Positions 20,673 to 30,547 of a stretch of DNA of 64,000 nucleotides are shown here, piece by piece. Below the pieces are notes generated by a model, which was not told the DNA's origin, did no database searches, and worked only from the letters and a program-made list of their open reading frames with translations. Position numbers and translations under genes: made by a program. Position 1 is the first letter of the stretch, and every line of letters begins with the position of its first letter. Source of the stretch: Cymbomonas tetramitiformis (lineage: Eukaryota; Chlorophyta; Pyramimonadophyceae; Pyramimonadales; Pyramimonadaceae); the NCBI GenBank assembly GCA_001247695.2, contig LGRX02013719.1, positions 154,052 to 218,051 of the forward strand. The letters are read 5' to 3'.

Positions 20673-23600
20673 TCAGCTACCATATCGTTTATTTGGGCAT
20701 TCCTCTTTCGCACATGGTTTCGTATATGTCCTCGGGTCCCTTCCCTGAAAATTTTTTGGTTCTAGGCTCTTTTTTGCAAAATTTCGATTTTTAGCGAATT
20801 GTGCCTCATGCAATTCGCTTCCGGTCCAAGGTTGTCCGTTTTCCTTTATTTTTCCCCTACTATCCCTTATTGTCATATATAAGCATTGTGTGAAATATTT
20901 TCGCCCAATTTTACTCCTACGCACCTCTACCCGTCCCATATTCCCTAGGTATCGACTCGAGAGGTTAGGGTTTCCTATTATTTTGGTGCTTATAGCCGCC
21001 TTTTCCCCTAGAATCATGTGTTCGTGCCCCCGGGTCTCTCGTAAAATATTTTTATCATTTCTATTACGGTGTATTGCATTCAGTACTAAGTTGTTTAAAC
21101 ACCAGGCTAAGTTTGCCGCGGCCCGCTTCAGGTTAGCAGCAAACCGCTTCGGAAAGTATATGGGTTTATTTAAGTTATTAGTTAACCGCTTGTTGTTTTC
21201 CGAGCACCGTGTTAGTAGTGATATTAAACTTACCGAGTTATTTGCACATCGTAATAAAGTTACTAGGAGCCATATTGTGCTGTCTACAGGCTGTATTATT
21301 AAGTCAGCTAGGCACTTCATTGAGTTATGTGTAAGCCGTCTTAAGTTATCTGCATAACGAGGTAGGGTAGCTTTGGGCCTAGTATAGTTATTTTCAGACT
21401 GTTTGAAGTTGTATGAGCACCGCGTTAAGTTATCAGACTGCCAGGTAAATTTGGAACATGAAGTGCTACGGCTATCTGTTAGTTGAATTGTGATATTGAG
21501 CCCCAGTTTAGAGACAATATCATTCCCGGGTTTGTCATAACAAGTGAGGGGGAAAATTTGAAAGAGCATATGTGTGAGGTTTTCTAATCTGAAAAGGGAG
21601 CTAGGAAAGCAATGCTGAAGAAATAAGTTGTGAACACAGGACAGACAGCACAGGCAGGCCCACTTGACATAATTATCATATGCTCTGCTCTTACTTAGAG
21701 AAGAGAATTGGAAGAGAAGAAAGTGTGAGGAAAGTAAATCCTTTCTGAGTTTCATATTGTGCTCTATTGAGTCAAACACCGTGAGATGCTGTACAAATCT
21801 TAAAGTGCAGGTGAGAATTGAGAGCCTGAGGCAAAGGAAGTCAGGGAATTCAGATGTCAAAGTCCATATCTTGCAGAGCAGTGAACCTGTTTTGCAATTC
21901 TGCCCCTTCGGCCTGTGCAATCTCGCTGAGTTGTTTTGCTCTGCCTTTACCAGAGCTCTTCTTGCGGTCCCCGGGGCTTGGTGATGGCTTGATTTGAGCG
22001 AGAGCTCTCTTTTTCCCTGAAAGGATTTGAAGAGTTCTCGATCACAGAGTTGAATTGCAAGTCCGCAGGGTTCAATGGAAAGGTTAATGATGTTTTTGCA
22101 ATGGAAAAGAGTGGAGGGAGAGAATGTAAAAAGCTTTCGATCACGGGGTTGAGTTACAGCACCGCAGAGCTCAATGGAGAAGTTAATGATGTTTTTGCAA
22201 TGGAAGAGGGTGGAGATTCTTTCACCTTTCTGGCAGGCCGTGCACTTGCAGTTTGAAGGATGCCCTCCGTGCCTCGTCAGAGATGCCAAAGTAGCTGCGG
22301 TTTGAGCTGTTGTGTTCTGGCCGGAGCCCTCTTCAAATCCTGGTGGGATTGAAGCCTCGTCTGGCACTGCTGCTGCTGCTGCCGCCGCTGCGGTTCGGGG
22401 GACTTTCACGTTTGGAGATCTCACACCGTAGATCCTGGCCGGGCAGTTCTTGGTGCTGTGACCGTTGGCAGTTTTACCTTCACACTCACGGCAAATTAAG
22501 GCTGAGCACTTTGAGATGAAGGCCGTTCCTAGGCCTGACCAGTGGTATTCCAATGGAAGAGCGTACAGGGCGTGCTCGATGTTCCTTTTGTCAATTTTAG
22601 CAGGTTCCGGGTGACGGCCCAGTCCCGTTTTCAGAAGCACAAAGATTTGTCGGATCAATCTCGAACGCCGCTTTGCTCCACGCACTCTGCTGTGAATTGT
22701 GAACGCCTGTTGGAATGTGACTTCTTTGATGAACTTTGAGAAGGGAGAGGCTCTGATGTGAGTGAGAATGTGAGTCAGCTTTGGTTGTTTACCCGCTCTG
22801 AGAGACTTAAATCCTAACGTGATGCTGGTTAGTTTGCTGCTCTTTGGTGTAATGAGAAAGTCTTGAGAGTCTACGACCACGACAGCGTATTCTACTAGTA
22901 CTCTAGCTTCCTCGATTGAGGCAACTTTCACGTGCAGGAAGGGGGTAGCGCTGTTGGGGTATTTTTTCCCTTTCACACTGAAGATTGCAACTGTTTTTTG
23001 AGCTTGTAACAACACCGCTTTCAGGAGTCTGCTAATAACCTCTGAGATCTCGCGCTCTGTGAAAGGACCTGCGGTCAATGCGCCCAGCCTTTTGACTTTG
23101 ACAGATGCTAGGAAGTCGTCGTTGCTGAGACCACCGTCTTCGTCGTCAGTGTCGTAGTCGTCGTTATCTTGCAGCTCCTTGTCGAGTTTTTCGAATTCTT
23201 CTGCTTCGTCGAAGGCAGAGAGGTCAAATTCGTCACCCTCTTCGTAGTCTTGCATACCCGTTGGTTCCTGTGATGCGTCAAAAGAATGGGGCGCTGTTCT
23301 AAGCTTGCACGCGTGAGAATGCACTTGTGTGAGCATATAATTTGAGCTTACCTCAGGTGGGGTGCGATCCTCTGCCGGTGAGAGATGTGGTTCAGGTGGT
23401 GGCTCCACTCCAGGATCAGGTGACGCTTTCGTGGCAGTGTCTTTGAGCTTCTGCCTCTGCAGTGACTCCACTAGAAGCGAATGCTCACTCCTCGTGTCGT
23501 GCTCGCCTGAAGAGATGTCTCTGAAAATGTTGGCAGCAGCCTCCAGCACACGCGAGTACTGGTCGTAGTCCAGCAGCTGTTCTCCACAGTTTTTCAGGTT

Positions 23601-24413
23601 CTCGACGGTCAGTTCAGAATTCGTGGCGGAAAGGATCTTCTTGGCCACGTCGCTCGCGCCAGCAACTAGCACTACTTGTTCTCCGTCCCTTGTCGCCACG
23701 TAGAAAAGGTCACTGCAAATCTGTGCAAGATGCGCGTTATTTACAGTTAGTGAATTCCTCACTGAGTTAATTTCAGTTAGGGCTAACTTTCTGGAGTCAT
23801 AATGGAAGATGAAAAGAAAGAATTTACCAGGATTCTTTATAGTAGCGTTATTTTGCGCAGGTTTATTCATAACAATGCTCTTGAAGGTTTGAGTGAAGGG
23901 ATTATAGGCTTGTACCTTGAAAATTGTGGCTGAAAGAAGTACTCGATTCCGCAATGCCAAGTCTCCAAAGTAAACAGCAACGTTCACTTCTTCGTGTTCG
24001 TCCAAGTCCTCTTTTACTGCCTTCATAAACTCAGTGTAAATGCAGGAGCCAATTTCAATCCTCTCGACACCAGAAGTTTCCCATACTTCGAATTGCGTTT
24101 TGATCTCAGCGCTGCGGAGTTTAATCTCTTCCAGGGTGGCAGCTTTATCCCAAGCTTGCCCTTGCGCGCTTTCCTGCTCTGCTTCCATATCTGTTTCAAT
24201 TTGAGTAATGGACAAACACACAAGCAAGATCGTAAGAATGTTTCGCGTGTAGCGTCGTTTGTGATGCGTGTTTATTTTCGTTTGGTTTACGATGTCGTTT
24301 GAGGTACTGGATGTTTGGTACCTCGCGAGCGCAGAGCAGAGCTCTTTGCTCACTTCACCAGGCTTATTTTTACGTGCCTTTCCCGCAGAGATTAACTCGT
24401 TGGGCTCAGACAC
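20673..24413 (-). CDS. LINE ORF1-like protein with zinc knuckle, continuing into repeat-derived sequence
   Basis: 1246 codons if read to the first stop. An acidic region (DDYDTDDEDGG near 430) is followed by a zinc knuckle of spacing C-x2-C-x7-H-x4-C (CRECEGKTANGHSTKNC, near residue 637), a run of alanines and a second CKCTAC cluster near 740. This fits a nucleic-acid-binding ORF1 of a LINE. A more natural start may be the Met before EAEQESAQGQ at about 24190, because the upstream ~75 residues include a hydrophobic stretch. After ~750 the frame passes through a duplicated ~100-bp segment and then 21-bp repeats, where it reads heptads such as RYADNLR; that part may be non-coding. Same strand and upstream position make it the likely partner of the ORF2 chain. 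Confidence 0.55.
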   Translation of the reverse strand: MSEPNELISAGKARKNKPGEVSKELCSALARYQTSSTSNDIVNQTKINTHHKRRYTRNILTILLVCLSITQIETDMEAEQESAQGQAWDKAATLEEIKLRSAEIKTQFEVWETSGVERIEIGSCIYTEFMKAVKEDLDEHEEVNVAVYFGDLALRNRVLLSATIFKVQAYNPFTQTFKSIVMNKPAQNNATIKNPGKFFLFIFHYDSRKLALTEINSVRNSLTVNNAHLAQICSDLFYVATRDGEQVVLVAGASDVAKKILSATNSELTVENLKNCGEQLLDYDQYSRVLEAAANIFRDISSGEHDTRSEHSLLVESLQRQKLKDTATKASPDPGVEPPPEPHLSPAEDRTPPEVSSNYMLTQVHSHACKLRTAPHSFDASQEPTGMQDYEEGDEFDLSAFDEAEEFEKLDKELQDNDDYDTDDEDGGLSNDDFLASVKVKRLGALTAGPFTEREISEVISRLLKAVLLQAQKTVAIFSVKGKKYPNSATPFLHVKVASIEEARVLVEYAVVVVDSQDFLITPKSSKLTSITLGFKSLRAGKQPKLTHILTHIRASPFSKFIKEVTFQQAFTIHSRVRGAKRRSRLIRQIFVLLKTGLGRHPEPAKIDKRNIEHALYALPLEYHWSGLGTAFISKCSALICRECEGKTANGHSTKNCPARIYGVRSPNVKVPRTAAAAAAAAVPDEASIPPGFEEGSGQNTTAQTAATLASLTRHGGHPSNCKCTACQKGERISTLFHCKNIINFSIELCGAVTQPRDRKLFTFSPSTLFHCKNIINLSIEPCGLAIQLCDRELFKSFQGKRELSLKSSHHQAPGTARRALVKAEQNNSARLHRPKGQNCKTGSLLCKIWTLTSEFPDFLCLRLSILTCTLRFVQHLTVFDSIEHNMKLRKDLLSSHFLLFQFSSLSKSRAYDNYVKWACLCCLSCVHNLFLQHCFPSSLFRLENLTHMLFQIFPLTCYDKPGNDIVSKLGLNITIQLTDSRSTSCSKFTWQSDNLTRCSYNFKQSENNYTRPKATLPRYADNLRRLTHNSMKCLADLIIQPVDSTIWLLVTLLRCANNSVSLISLLTRCSENNKRLTNNLNKPIYFPKRFAANLKRAAANLAWCLNNLVLNAIHRNRNDKNILRETRGHEHMILGEKAAISTKIIGNPNLSSRYLGNMGRVEVRRSKIGRKYFTQCLYMTIRDSRGKIKENGQPWTGSELHEAQFAKNRNFAKKSLEPKNFQGRDPRTYTKPCAKEECPNKRYGS
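21080..21455. repeat. Second block of the degenerate 21-bp repeat
   Basis: Units of 21 bp with TTAAGTT/CCG phrasing continue inside the downstream part of the ORF1 frame. They are more degenerate than those at 19.2-19.8 kb. Confidence 0.6.
22015..22215. repeat. Tandem duplication, ~105-bp unit
   Basis: Two copies share GTTAATGATGTTTTTGCAAT and TCGATCAC.G.GTTGA.TT. On the minus strand they give two versions of a STLFHCKNIINxSIE peptide. The copies lie just after the CKCTAC cluster of the ORF1 frame. Confidence 0.7.
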
Positions 24414-24420
24414 GGGTTAG

Positions 24421-24700
24421 CGAAAGAAGATCATAGCAAAAGTTTGCGGAAAGGGCATATGTAAGACAGGGTTTAGGCATATTTAACAGCACAGGAAGGC
24501 GCAAATCACGCTGTGAAGCACAGCGCGCTTTTACCTTCGCTTTTACCTTCCTCCAGCTTCGAAAAACCTTCAGAAAATATTATATCATAGTATTATTTTT
24601 CAGAAAAACATTTTCAGGTTCGCCTCATAGGGCGAACGTTTTTTTTGAATAACCAACTTTAATACGACTTTTGAAAACTTAAGAAAACTTAAGAAAGTAC
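24421..24700. other. Junction spacer between LINE and truncated gypsy element
   Basis: No gene is visible. The stretch holds AT-rich sequence and short homopurine/homopyrimidine runs. No LTR or target duplication is recognisable, so the 5' end of the gypsy copy is presumably deleted here. Confidence 0.4.
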
Positions 24701-24722
24701 TTGCAGAAGTGTTTATGAGGGC

Positions 24723-25988
24723 TTGGCGTTGGTGTCCTCTGGTGGTGAGCTTATGCTCTATCGGGCGATTCTCATGGACACCGGTGCCAACTGTAACATC
24801 ATCTCCATCGCAGTTGTCAGACGGCTGGGGCTCACAGTGTACGAGGCCAGCACTGGCGCCAAGGTCACCAGGTGTGACAACAGTCCAACGAAGTTCACGC
24901 ACTATTGTCACGTGGACGTCATACTGGCTGCGGGCACGCCGCACATGACGCTTCACCGGCTGCATGCCTTCGTGACATTTGAGCCTGCGAACTCGTGGGA
25001 CCTGCTGATAGGCACCGGGCCATTGAAGAACTCCCTCATGATCGACATCAAGCTTGGGAGTGGCGTGGCTGTGTCACATGCACCCTCAATTCTGGGCATG
25101 GACACTCAGGTGGTGCTCCCGCTGGTGGACATGACGCCACCCAAGCGTCCCAACCAACCCAGGCGAGTGGACCCAGTCGTGTGCCTGACAACAGAGATCT
25201 TCGGCCAGGATCTGGTGTGCGAATGGCCGTCGTACCATCCTCCCAGCGCAGAGGAGGAGAGGATAGCCGCTTCCGGGGTGCGCTCTGAGCACATCGATGA
25301 CATTGACGCGTCGCCAGTGCCATCACCTTCATCTTCGCCGACAGAACCTGGCGAACTCCCACCAGTGCGCACCAGTTCACACGCAGCCCTGCGGCAACGC
25401 GCCCTCACATGGACTTGTCCCGTTGACAATCGCCGGACGTGTGCGCTGAAGCAGCTGGCACGTGCTGTGCAGGCGGAGTCGGAGGGCGTCCTCGGACAAT
25501 TTTGTTCGCACCCAATCTCTTGGGAGGGCGGTAGGGTCAGGCAATTCTGGGATGACTGGGAGGGCGACGTCCTTCCCGACCACAGATGGGCGGACCAGAG
25601 GCTGTACCGGGACAGGAACGACATCGCGCGGCTGTGCCACATCGTCAAGCATCCCGGCCAAGACATGCCAGATCCACCTTCCGACGCACATGTCTGTGTG
25701 GAGTTCGCTCGATGTCGCGAACAGAAGTGGGTGACGAAAGATCAGCTGAAGTGGCCTAGCTGGCTGGGCGTTGACCAGAAGCTGCACCAGGACGAGGGGA
25801 GTGACAATTGGTCGTTCAGCGACAGTTACGCCACGCACATACCGTCCAGCGCCAGCAAGCGGAATGTCATCTACCCCCGAGAGAGGCATGGCGCGATGCT
25901 CGACACCAGCAAACTGAAGGTGTTGCAGGACAAGGTCCAAGCGCTGCAAAAGTACCCCAGCGGTGAGGTCACTGGGACTCTCATGTGA
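24723..25988 (+). CDS. Retropepsin-like aspartic protease part of gypsy pol
   Basis: 421 codons. AILMDTGANCNIIS carries the D-T-G-A active site (D19). A second half ending LLIGTGPLKNSL near 100 corresponds to the hydrophobic-G flap-closing segment of retropepsins. The remaining ~300 residues are polar and rich in Pro, Ser and Trp, and match nothing I recognise. An in-frame TGA at 25986 separates it from the next frame, which continues the same reading frame. The N-terminus is probably incomplete. Confidence 0.65.
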   Translation: MALVSSGGELMLYRAILMDTGANCNIISIAVVRRLGLTVYEASTGAKVTRCDNSPTKFTHYCHVDVILAAGTPHMTLHRLHAFVTFEPANSWDLLIGTGPLKNSLMIDIKLGSGVAVSHAPSILGMDTQVVLPLVDMTPPKRPNQPRRVDPVVCLTTEIFGQDLVCEWPSYHPPSAEEERIAASGVRSEHIDDIDASPVPSPSSSPTEPGELPPVRTSSHAALRQRALTWTCPVDNRRTCALKQLARAVQAESEGVLGQFCSHPISWEGGRVRQFWDDWEGDVLPDHRWADQRLYRDRNDIARLCHIVKHPGQDMPDPPSDAHVCVEFARCREQKWVTKDQLKWPSWLGVDQKLHQDEGSDNWSFSDSYATHIPSSASKRNVIYPRERHGAMLDTSKLKVLQDKVQALQKYPSGEVTGTLM

Positions 25989-26048
25989 GATCTGGAGAAG
26001 CAGGTCTTCTGCGTTCAGCCGGACACGGCCGCGCAGTACCTCGACCTG

Positions 26049-26561
26049 ATGCGATGCACGTTGGACCATGCGGTGGTGTTCAATGGCGAGGAGCTGCTGC
26101 AGGAGCTTCAGTTCCCTCATTGGTACGAGAGCGCTGGCGTCTGGGAGTATCAGTTACTCAGGTACCTTCAGCCAGTGGACATGGAGTCTCTCATGGATGG
26201 TATCTACGACACGTGGCGTAGGCATGGCCAGGATCGGCTACCCCTGGAGCTGGTCCAGCTGGATTCCAACTCCAGGTTCTACCCAGTGGAAGATGGCCTC
26301 GGAGGGCCCGGCAGGGTATTCGCCGACAATGCATCTGCCCAGGAGTACCTACACTTGGGGGAAGGCAGGAGGATGCTCAAGTGTGTGAACAATGAGCAGG
26401 CGGGGCTCACCGCGATCAGAGCGGATGCAGCACGCAGGCCACCGCCACCACAGGTCAAGCGTGTGGCGTCACAGCCGTCTGCGCCTGCCGCAGGGGCAGG
26501 ACCCTCTCGCACGACCCGGCTGGGCCGTCTCGAGCCAGGTCCCCCAGTCGTGAGAGGTTGA
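26049..26561 (+). CDS. Gypsy pol insert, first segment, function unknown
   Basis: 170 codons in the same frame as the protease segment, beyond its TGA. An ordered-looking stretch (VFNGEELLQELQFPHWYESA and onward) leads into a Pro/Ala/Arg-rich tail. It is probably part of one protease-to-RT polyprotein. No domain recognised. Confidence 0.4.
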   Translation: MRCTLDHAVVFNGEELLQELQFPHWYESAGVWEYQLLRYLQPVDMESLMDGIYDTWRRHGQDRLPLELVQLDSNSRFYPVEDGLGGPGRVFADNASAQEYLHLGEGRRMLKCVNNEQAGLTAIRADAARRPPPPQVKRVASQPSAPAAGAGPSRTTRLGRLEPGPPVVRG

Positions 26562-27934
26562 CACGGCCGAGGTCGCCACCACGCGCGGCGCCAGTGCATT
26601 CAGCAACGCCATCCCCTACTTCTAGCGTCGACATAATGGTGGGCAATCTTCGTGAGTCGTCACCTCCACCCACGCTTGCCGCAGCAGCGGGACCCTCGCG
26701 TGCGGCCGCTGGCCCATCTCGCGCCAGGTCGCCATCCTCATCTTCTACTTCCAACGTAGGGTCGTGGGCGAACTCCATCAGAGTCAGGCGTGGTGCCCGA
26801 TCCCGATCCCCGGGAGACGCACCTCCCTCCCCGCCGTACGAGCCATCTCCGGCTCATACGCCGCCGCTGTCCCCGTCTCCGACAAGGGCACCTCCCTCCC
26901 CATCTGCTGTGGGGTCAGATTGGAATGCTGTCCGAAACGCCACGAGTGTGTCCGCCCAGTCATCGCACACCTTTCTGACTGCAGGCGAGGTGGAAGACTT
27001 GAAGCGCTGCAGCAACCTCACTGTATTCATGGTAAAGTATGGCGTGGACCGCTGCCGTGACCGCCCTGTCGTGTTTCAGCTGGGTACATGTTATGCTAGG
27101 CGAGGTCTCCAACAGCGTAGTCGTCACGAGATCTCCAACAACGTAGCGCGAAGGCACGACAAGACGATTTCCTGCGCGCAGAATGGCTGGCATCTCCCTC
27201 TGGGGGGACAGACCACGTCCTCCAGCTTGCTGGGGGCGGTGGCGTCGGCCTATGCCGATGTGGTACAGTTTGGCGGTGAGGTTCAACAAGCAAAGCACTG
27301 TGTGGGGACGCTATGCACGTACGTGACGCATCGAGCCGCGCACGTGTTGTGCTGCAAGGAGAACCCGAATGCCAAGTCAGTCTATTACATCTTCGAAGAC
27401 CATGACAGGTGTTTGCCCTGGCATACTCAGTTCACGGAAGAGTACCTCGCGAAGGAGGATCGCAAGTTCACACAGGTGACATGGGGGTCCAGTTTGAAGG
27501 CCGCTCCGTGGGTACGGCCAGCGCTGGAATTCCTGGAGGAACGCCTTCTTCCAACTGCTGCGCCGCACGCACTTCAAGCTCGAGTCGCAGAAAGGCCTGA
27601 GTATGTGAACGAGGTCGACGACCGCCCATTACGCCAGCAGCGCTGGCCGCCGGCTGGCAGCATGGCTATCCAAAGACTGAGGGCGAGCGCTGGTGCACAC
27701 GCGTCCGCTCCTTCTGCTGGCCGCCGCGAGGCAACTTCCCGCGTCATGCCCACGCCGCGAGAGCCCCGGCCACCGGCCAACCTCACCTCGCAGTGTCCGC
27801 CTTCCCCTGCTTCGACGTGCACTGCTGTGACAGCGCAGATGGAGTCAGCTGAGGCATTTGAGAACCACACGCGACGACGACGAGCGCGTTTTCAGAGGGG
27901 TCTCCCGAGGACATCGGGAGGGCGGCCCTTCTGA
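26558..27934 (+). CDS. Gypsy pol insert, second segment, function unknown
   Basis: 458 codons. Low-complexity Ser/Pro/Ala sequence occupies the first ~130 residues. A compact conserved-looking region of ~200 residues follows (SSHTFLTAGEVEDLKRCSNL and onward) with several Cys and His, including HVLCCKEN and HDRCLPWH. An Arg-rich tail ends it. It lies between protease and RT, where gypsy elements normally have only a short linker. I do not recognise the fold. Confidence 0.4.
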   Translation: MTRPRSPPRAAPVHSATPSPTSSVDIMVGNLRESSPPPTLAAAAGPSRAAAGPSRARSPSSSSTSNVGSWANSIRVRRGARSRSPGDAPPSPPYEPSPAHTPPLSPSPTRAPPSPSAVGSDWNAVRNATSVSAQSSHTFLTAGEVEDLKRCSNLTVFMVKYGVDRCRDRPVVFQLGTCYARRGLQQRSRHEISNNVARRHDKTISCAQNGWHLPLGGQTTSSSLLGAVASAYADVVQFGGEVQQAKHCVGTLCTYVTHRAAHVLCCKENPNAKSVYYIFEDHDRCLPWHTQFTEEYLAKEDRKFTQVTWGSSLKAAPWVRPALEFLEERLLPTAAPHALQARVAERPEYVNEVDDRPLRQQRWPPAGSMAIQRLRASAGAHASAPSAGRREATSRVMPTPREPRPPANLTSQCPPSPASTCTAVTAQMESAEAFENHTRRRRARFQRGLPRTSGGRPF

Positions 27935-28026
27935 GCAACCAACGCTGTGGCCGTGGGCTACCGGCATAGGCAGTCCGCATAAGGCCGGGTGTCCTGCGGG
28001 CGTTTATCACGCTTGCAGGCAGTGCA

Positions 28027-29691
28027 GTGGTTTGGTGGTGGTTGGGACGAGGTCCCATGCCCATAGTTGCTATTTGGGCGATGCTGGAAGCGTTGGCCTG
28101 GCATCTGTTGCGATGCCCTTTTCAGGTCTGGTGGTGGCGCTGCGTCGCCTCGTGCTGGGACTCACTGCAGACATGGTGGTCACTCGCTCGACGTTATCCC
28201 CACCGTGAGTACTATGACATTTGGGTCCTATGGGCCCTCGCCGTCGTTTGGTACGCTGGGCTCCTTTTCGTGCACACCACAGGTGTCTATGCCGGGATAC
28301 GCCACGTTCATGCACAGAATTGAACAGTGGTGCCCCTCAGGGGGGTGATTATTTCCCTGGTGTGCTGGTCACGCTGTGCTGAGGCCGTGCTCCTCATGAT
28401 CCTCGCCTGGCTCTGGATCTGTGCTGGTCTTCATGCTGACGACGTTGCAGGCCGTGCTTCTCATGCTGTCGACACCCCTCTGGGCGTACATGGCAGCCAA
28501 GTTGGTCAGGGATGGACTGTCCTATCCTTGCGCTGGTCCCAGGTTTTCTTGCTGGGCCGTGTACACCTGCCCACTTTGCCCGTCAGGCTGGATAAGCCTC
28601 GTTTTGCGGCACGCTGGGCGCAGCTTCGGCACAATCTTCGGCTGCATCGCGTCGCGCAGGCCGCCTACCTGGCGCTTGTCTTCACGCTGGTGGTCTTTAC
28701 TGCTGCTGGTGGAAGTTCTCGCTTAACGCACGGGGGGTGGAGAGTAATGGCGTGCTTGTTCGCTTCGAACCCGCCGGTAGCCGCAGTGCGGTTCAACAGA
28801 ATTTTGCGATTTTTTCTGCTTTTGTGCGGGATTTTGTGGGTCGCCGGCAAGCTGGCGGAGGGTGTGCCTGCGCATGGTGCCATGCCATCCACACGGAGTG
28901 CCTGGGGTGCGTCGCCCTGCACTTCCTGGGAGGCTCAGCAGTCGTCAAGGCAATGGGAGCCGGGCTGGGAGGCCAACGTCGCGGAGCAGGATGAGGTCTT
29001 GCCGTACACCGTGCTGGACGAGCTTCAGCCTTTGGGCGACACGACTGTGACCAAGGGAGAGGCAGCGTGGCTCGACACAGAGCTCAATGCCACGTTTGGA
29101 GGTCATCCTGACTTCAAGGAGGAGCATTGGGAGGAAATGCGGGCTGTTCTTCGCAGATGCAAGGGCACTTTCGCCAACACCCCTCACGACTTGACTGGCT
29201 ACAAGGGCAAGGCGGAGCACAACACGTTCTCCATCCCGTTCATAGACGAGTCCAAGGCTGTTTACCAGAGGCCGAGGAAGTACAGCCCGGGCGAGCAGGA
29301 GATCATTGACATTCACTGCAATGAATTGCTGGAGTATGGCTTCATAGAGCCCGCAGCCAAACATTGCAGGCATGCAAGCAATGTCGTTGTGGCTGGTAAG
29401 AAGGTTCACGAGACTGGCTTGTGGACCCAGACACGATTCTGCGTAGATCTCAGGGGCGTCAACCGACACTCTCTCAAGGACAACACCCTGCCGCATCGAC
29501 CAGAGGAACTTTACCAGAAGGTTGCGAAGGCGAGGTTCAAGACGACGCTGGATGCCACCAAAGCCTTCCACCAGATTCCTATGGCCACGGAAGAGGACAG
29601 GAGCAAGACGGCGTTTTGGTGGAAGAACCAGTTGTACCAGTACACCTCGATGCCTTTTGGGGCTGCTGGAGCAACGTCTGCGTTTGTTTAG
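28027..29691 (+). CDS. Gypsy pol: hydrophobic membrane-like segments followed by RT N-terminal half
   Basis: One frame interrupted by TGA at 28321-28323. The first ~280 codons are strongly hydrophobic and Trp-rich, with membrane-like stretches such as ALAVVWYAGLLFV, AVLLMILAWLWICAGL, YLALVFTLVVFTAA and FFLLLCGILWVAG. The RT domain starts after that (FSIPFIDESKAVYQRPRKYS), includes RFCVDLRGVNRHS and TTLDATKAFHQIP (motif A) and SMPFGAAGATSAFV (motif B). It then stops at 29689 through a one-base shift. Membrane segments in front of RT are not usual for gypsy pol. Confidence 0.65.
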
Positions 29692-30547
29692 GATCATGGA
29701 CTACGAGTTACGTCACCTGCAACATTGCACGGTGGCATACGTCGATGACGTAGTGGTCTACACGGATTCCACGCCCGAGCAGCATCTGAAGGACGTCGAG
29801 GAGGTGCTGCGCACGTTGGGAGACGCTGGCATAAGGCTGCACGCAGGCAAGAGTACCTTCGGGGCAGCCACTGTGGACTTTCTGGGCTACCGCATTGGGC
29901 ACAACTCTATTGGTGCGCAGGAAGCAAAGTGCAAGGCCACCCAGGACCTTCCGAGGCCCCAGGACAAGACTGAGCTCCGTTCCATTCTGGGCATGATGAA
30001 CTACTATAAGGGCCTGGTGGGTGAGCCGGGGGGACCGAATTACTCTGAGATGGCCCGCCCCCTCAACGACTTGCTCAAGAAAGAGATTACCGATATCAAG
30101 GGAGCTTGGGGGAAGGAGCAGGACCAAGCGCTCCAGGACCTGAAGGACTCGCTCTGCTCTGGAAGATGTCTGAGGCCAATCGATTATGACAGGCCCCTCA
30201 TATTGTACACCGACTGGAGCACCTATGGCATTGGTGCAGTGCTGGGCCAGAAGGATGACGATGGAAAGGAGTACATCTGCATGGCGATCAGTCGTTCCTT
30301 GAGCAAGACGGAGAGGCAGTACGCTAGCTTCAAAGGTGAGATGCTTGCGGTGGTGTGGGCAGTGCACACGCTGAGGCAGTACCTGCATGGCGTCCACTTC
30401 ACGCTGGTGACTGATCACTCGCCACTCACCACCTTGATGGAGAAAGCTGACCTCCAGGGACAGCACCTACGATGGGCAATCAGCCTACCGGCAAGGATAC
30501 TGAGGTTGAATATGCCACGACTTTTCTTACAGAAATGTACAAGCTAG
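29692..30547 (+). CDS. Gypsy RT C-terminal half and RNase H
   Basis: The open frame begins at 29522, but homology starts at about 29692 (RIMDYELRHLQHCTVAYVDD). YVDD is RT motif C; FLGYRIG and LGMMNYYKG are the next RT blocks. RNase H follows: D in LYTDWSTYG, E in FKGEMLAVV, D in VTDHSPL. Coding homology ends at about 30480, after which the frame reads foreign sequence to a stop. It is a truncated polymerase and cannot be complete. Confidence 0.8.

Larger units (their letters stand above)
7841..24420 (-). mobile_element. Large LINE (Dualen/RandI-like domain set) with C-terminal Dam-like methyltransferase
   Basis: Read on the minus strand the order is: ORF1 with a zinc knuckle (24413 to about 22240), a long region with 21-bp repeats (22.2-19.2 kb), then an ORF2 chain of Ulp1-like protease, AP endonuclease, RT, RNase H, CCHC/H zinc finger and Dam-like methyltransferase, a 3' UTR, and an (ATA)n tail at 7841-7855. 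The combination of cysteine protease, AP endonuclease, RT and RNase H recalls the green-algal Dualen/RandI clade; the methyltransferase is the odd part. ORF2 is cut by frameshifts and two in-frame stops. About 1.54 kb of the 3' coding part is tandemly duplicated (8446-9981 and 9982-11525). Whether ORF1 belongs to the same insertion is inferred from strand and order only. Confidence 0.7.
24700..30485 (+). mobile_element. Truncated Ty3/gypsy element A (protease, long insert, RT, RNase H)
   Basis: Plus-strand frames give retropepsin, a ~4 kb stretch without known domains, RT with YVDD, and RNase H. There is no Gag upstream, no integrase downstream and no LTRs. The pol frame ends abruptly at about 30480 (GQHLRWA) against unrelated gene sequence. 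Frames are broken by stops at 25986 and 28321 and by shifts near 26560 and 29690. Confidence 0.75.

Noticed and set aside
19310..21357. Plus-strand frames of 147-155 codons in the 21-bp repeat region
   Set aside because: They are repeat-derived, without domains, and antisense to the LINE.
28945..30466. Minus-strand frames of ~250 codons opposite RT and RNase H
   Set aside because: They are shadows of the GC-rich coding strand; the plus strand has clear RT and RNase H motifs.
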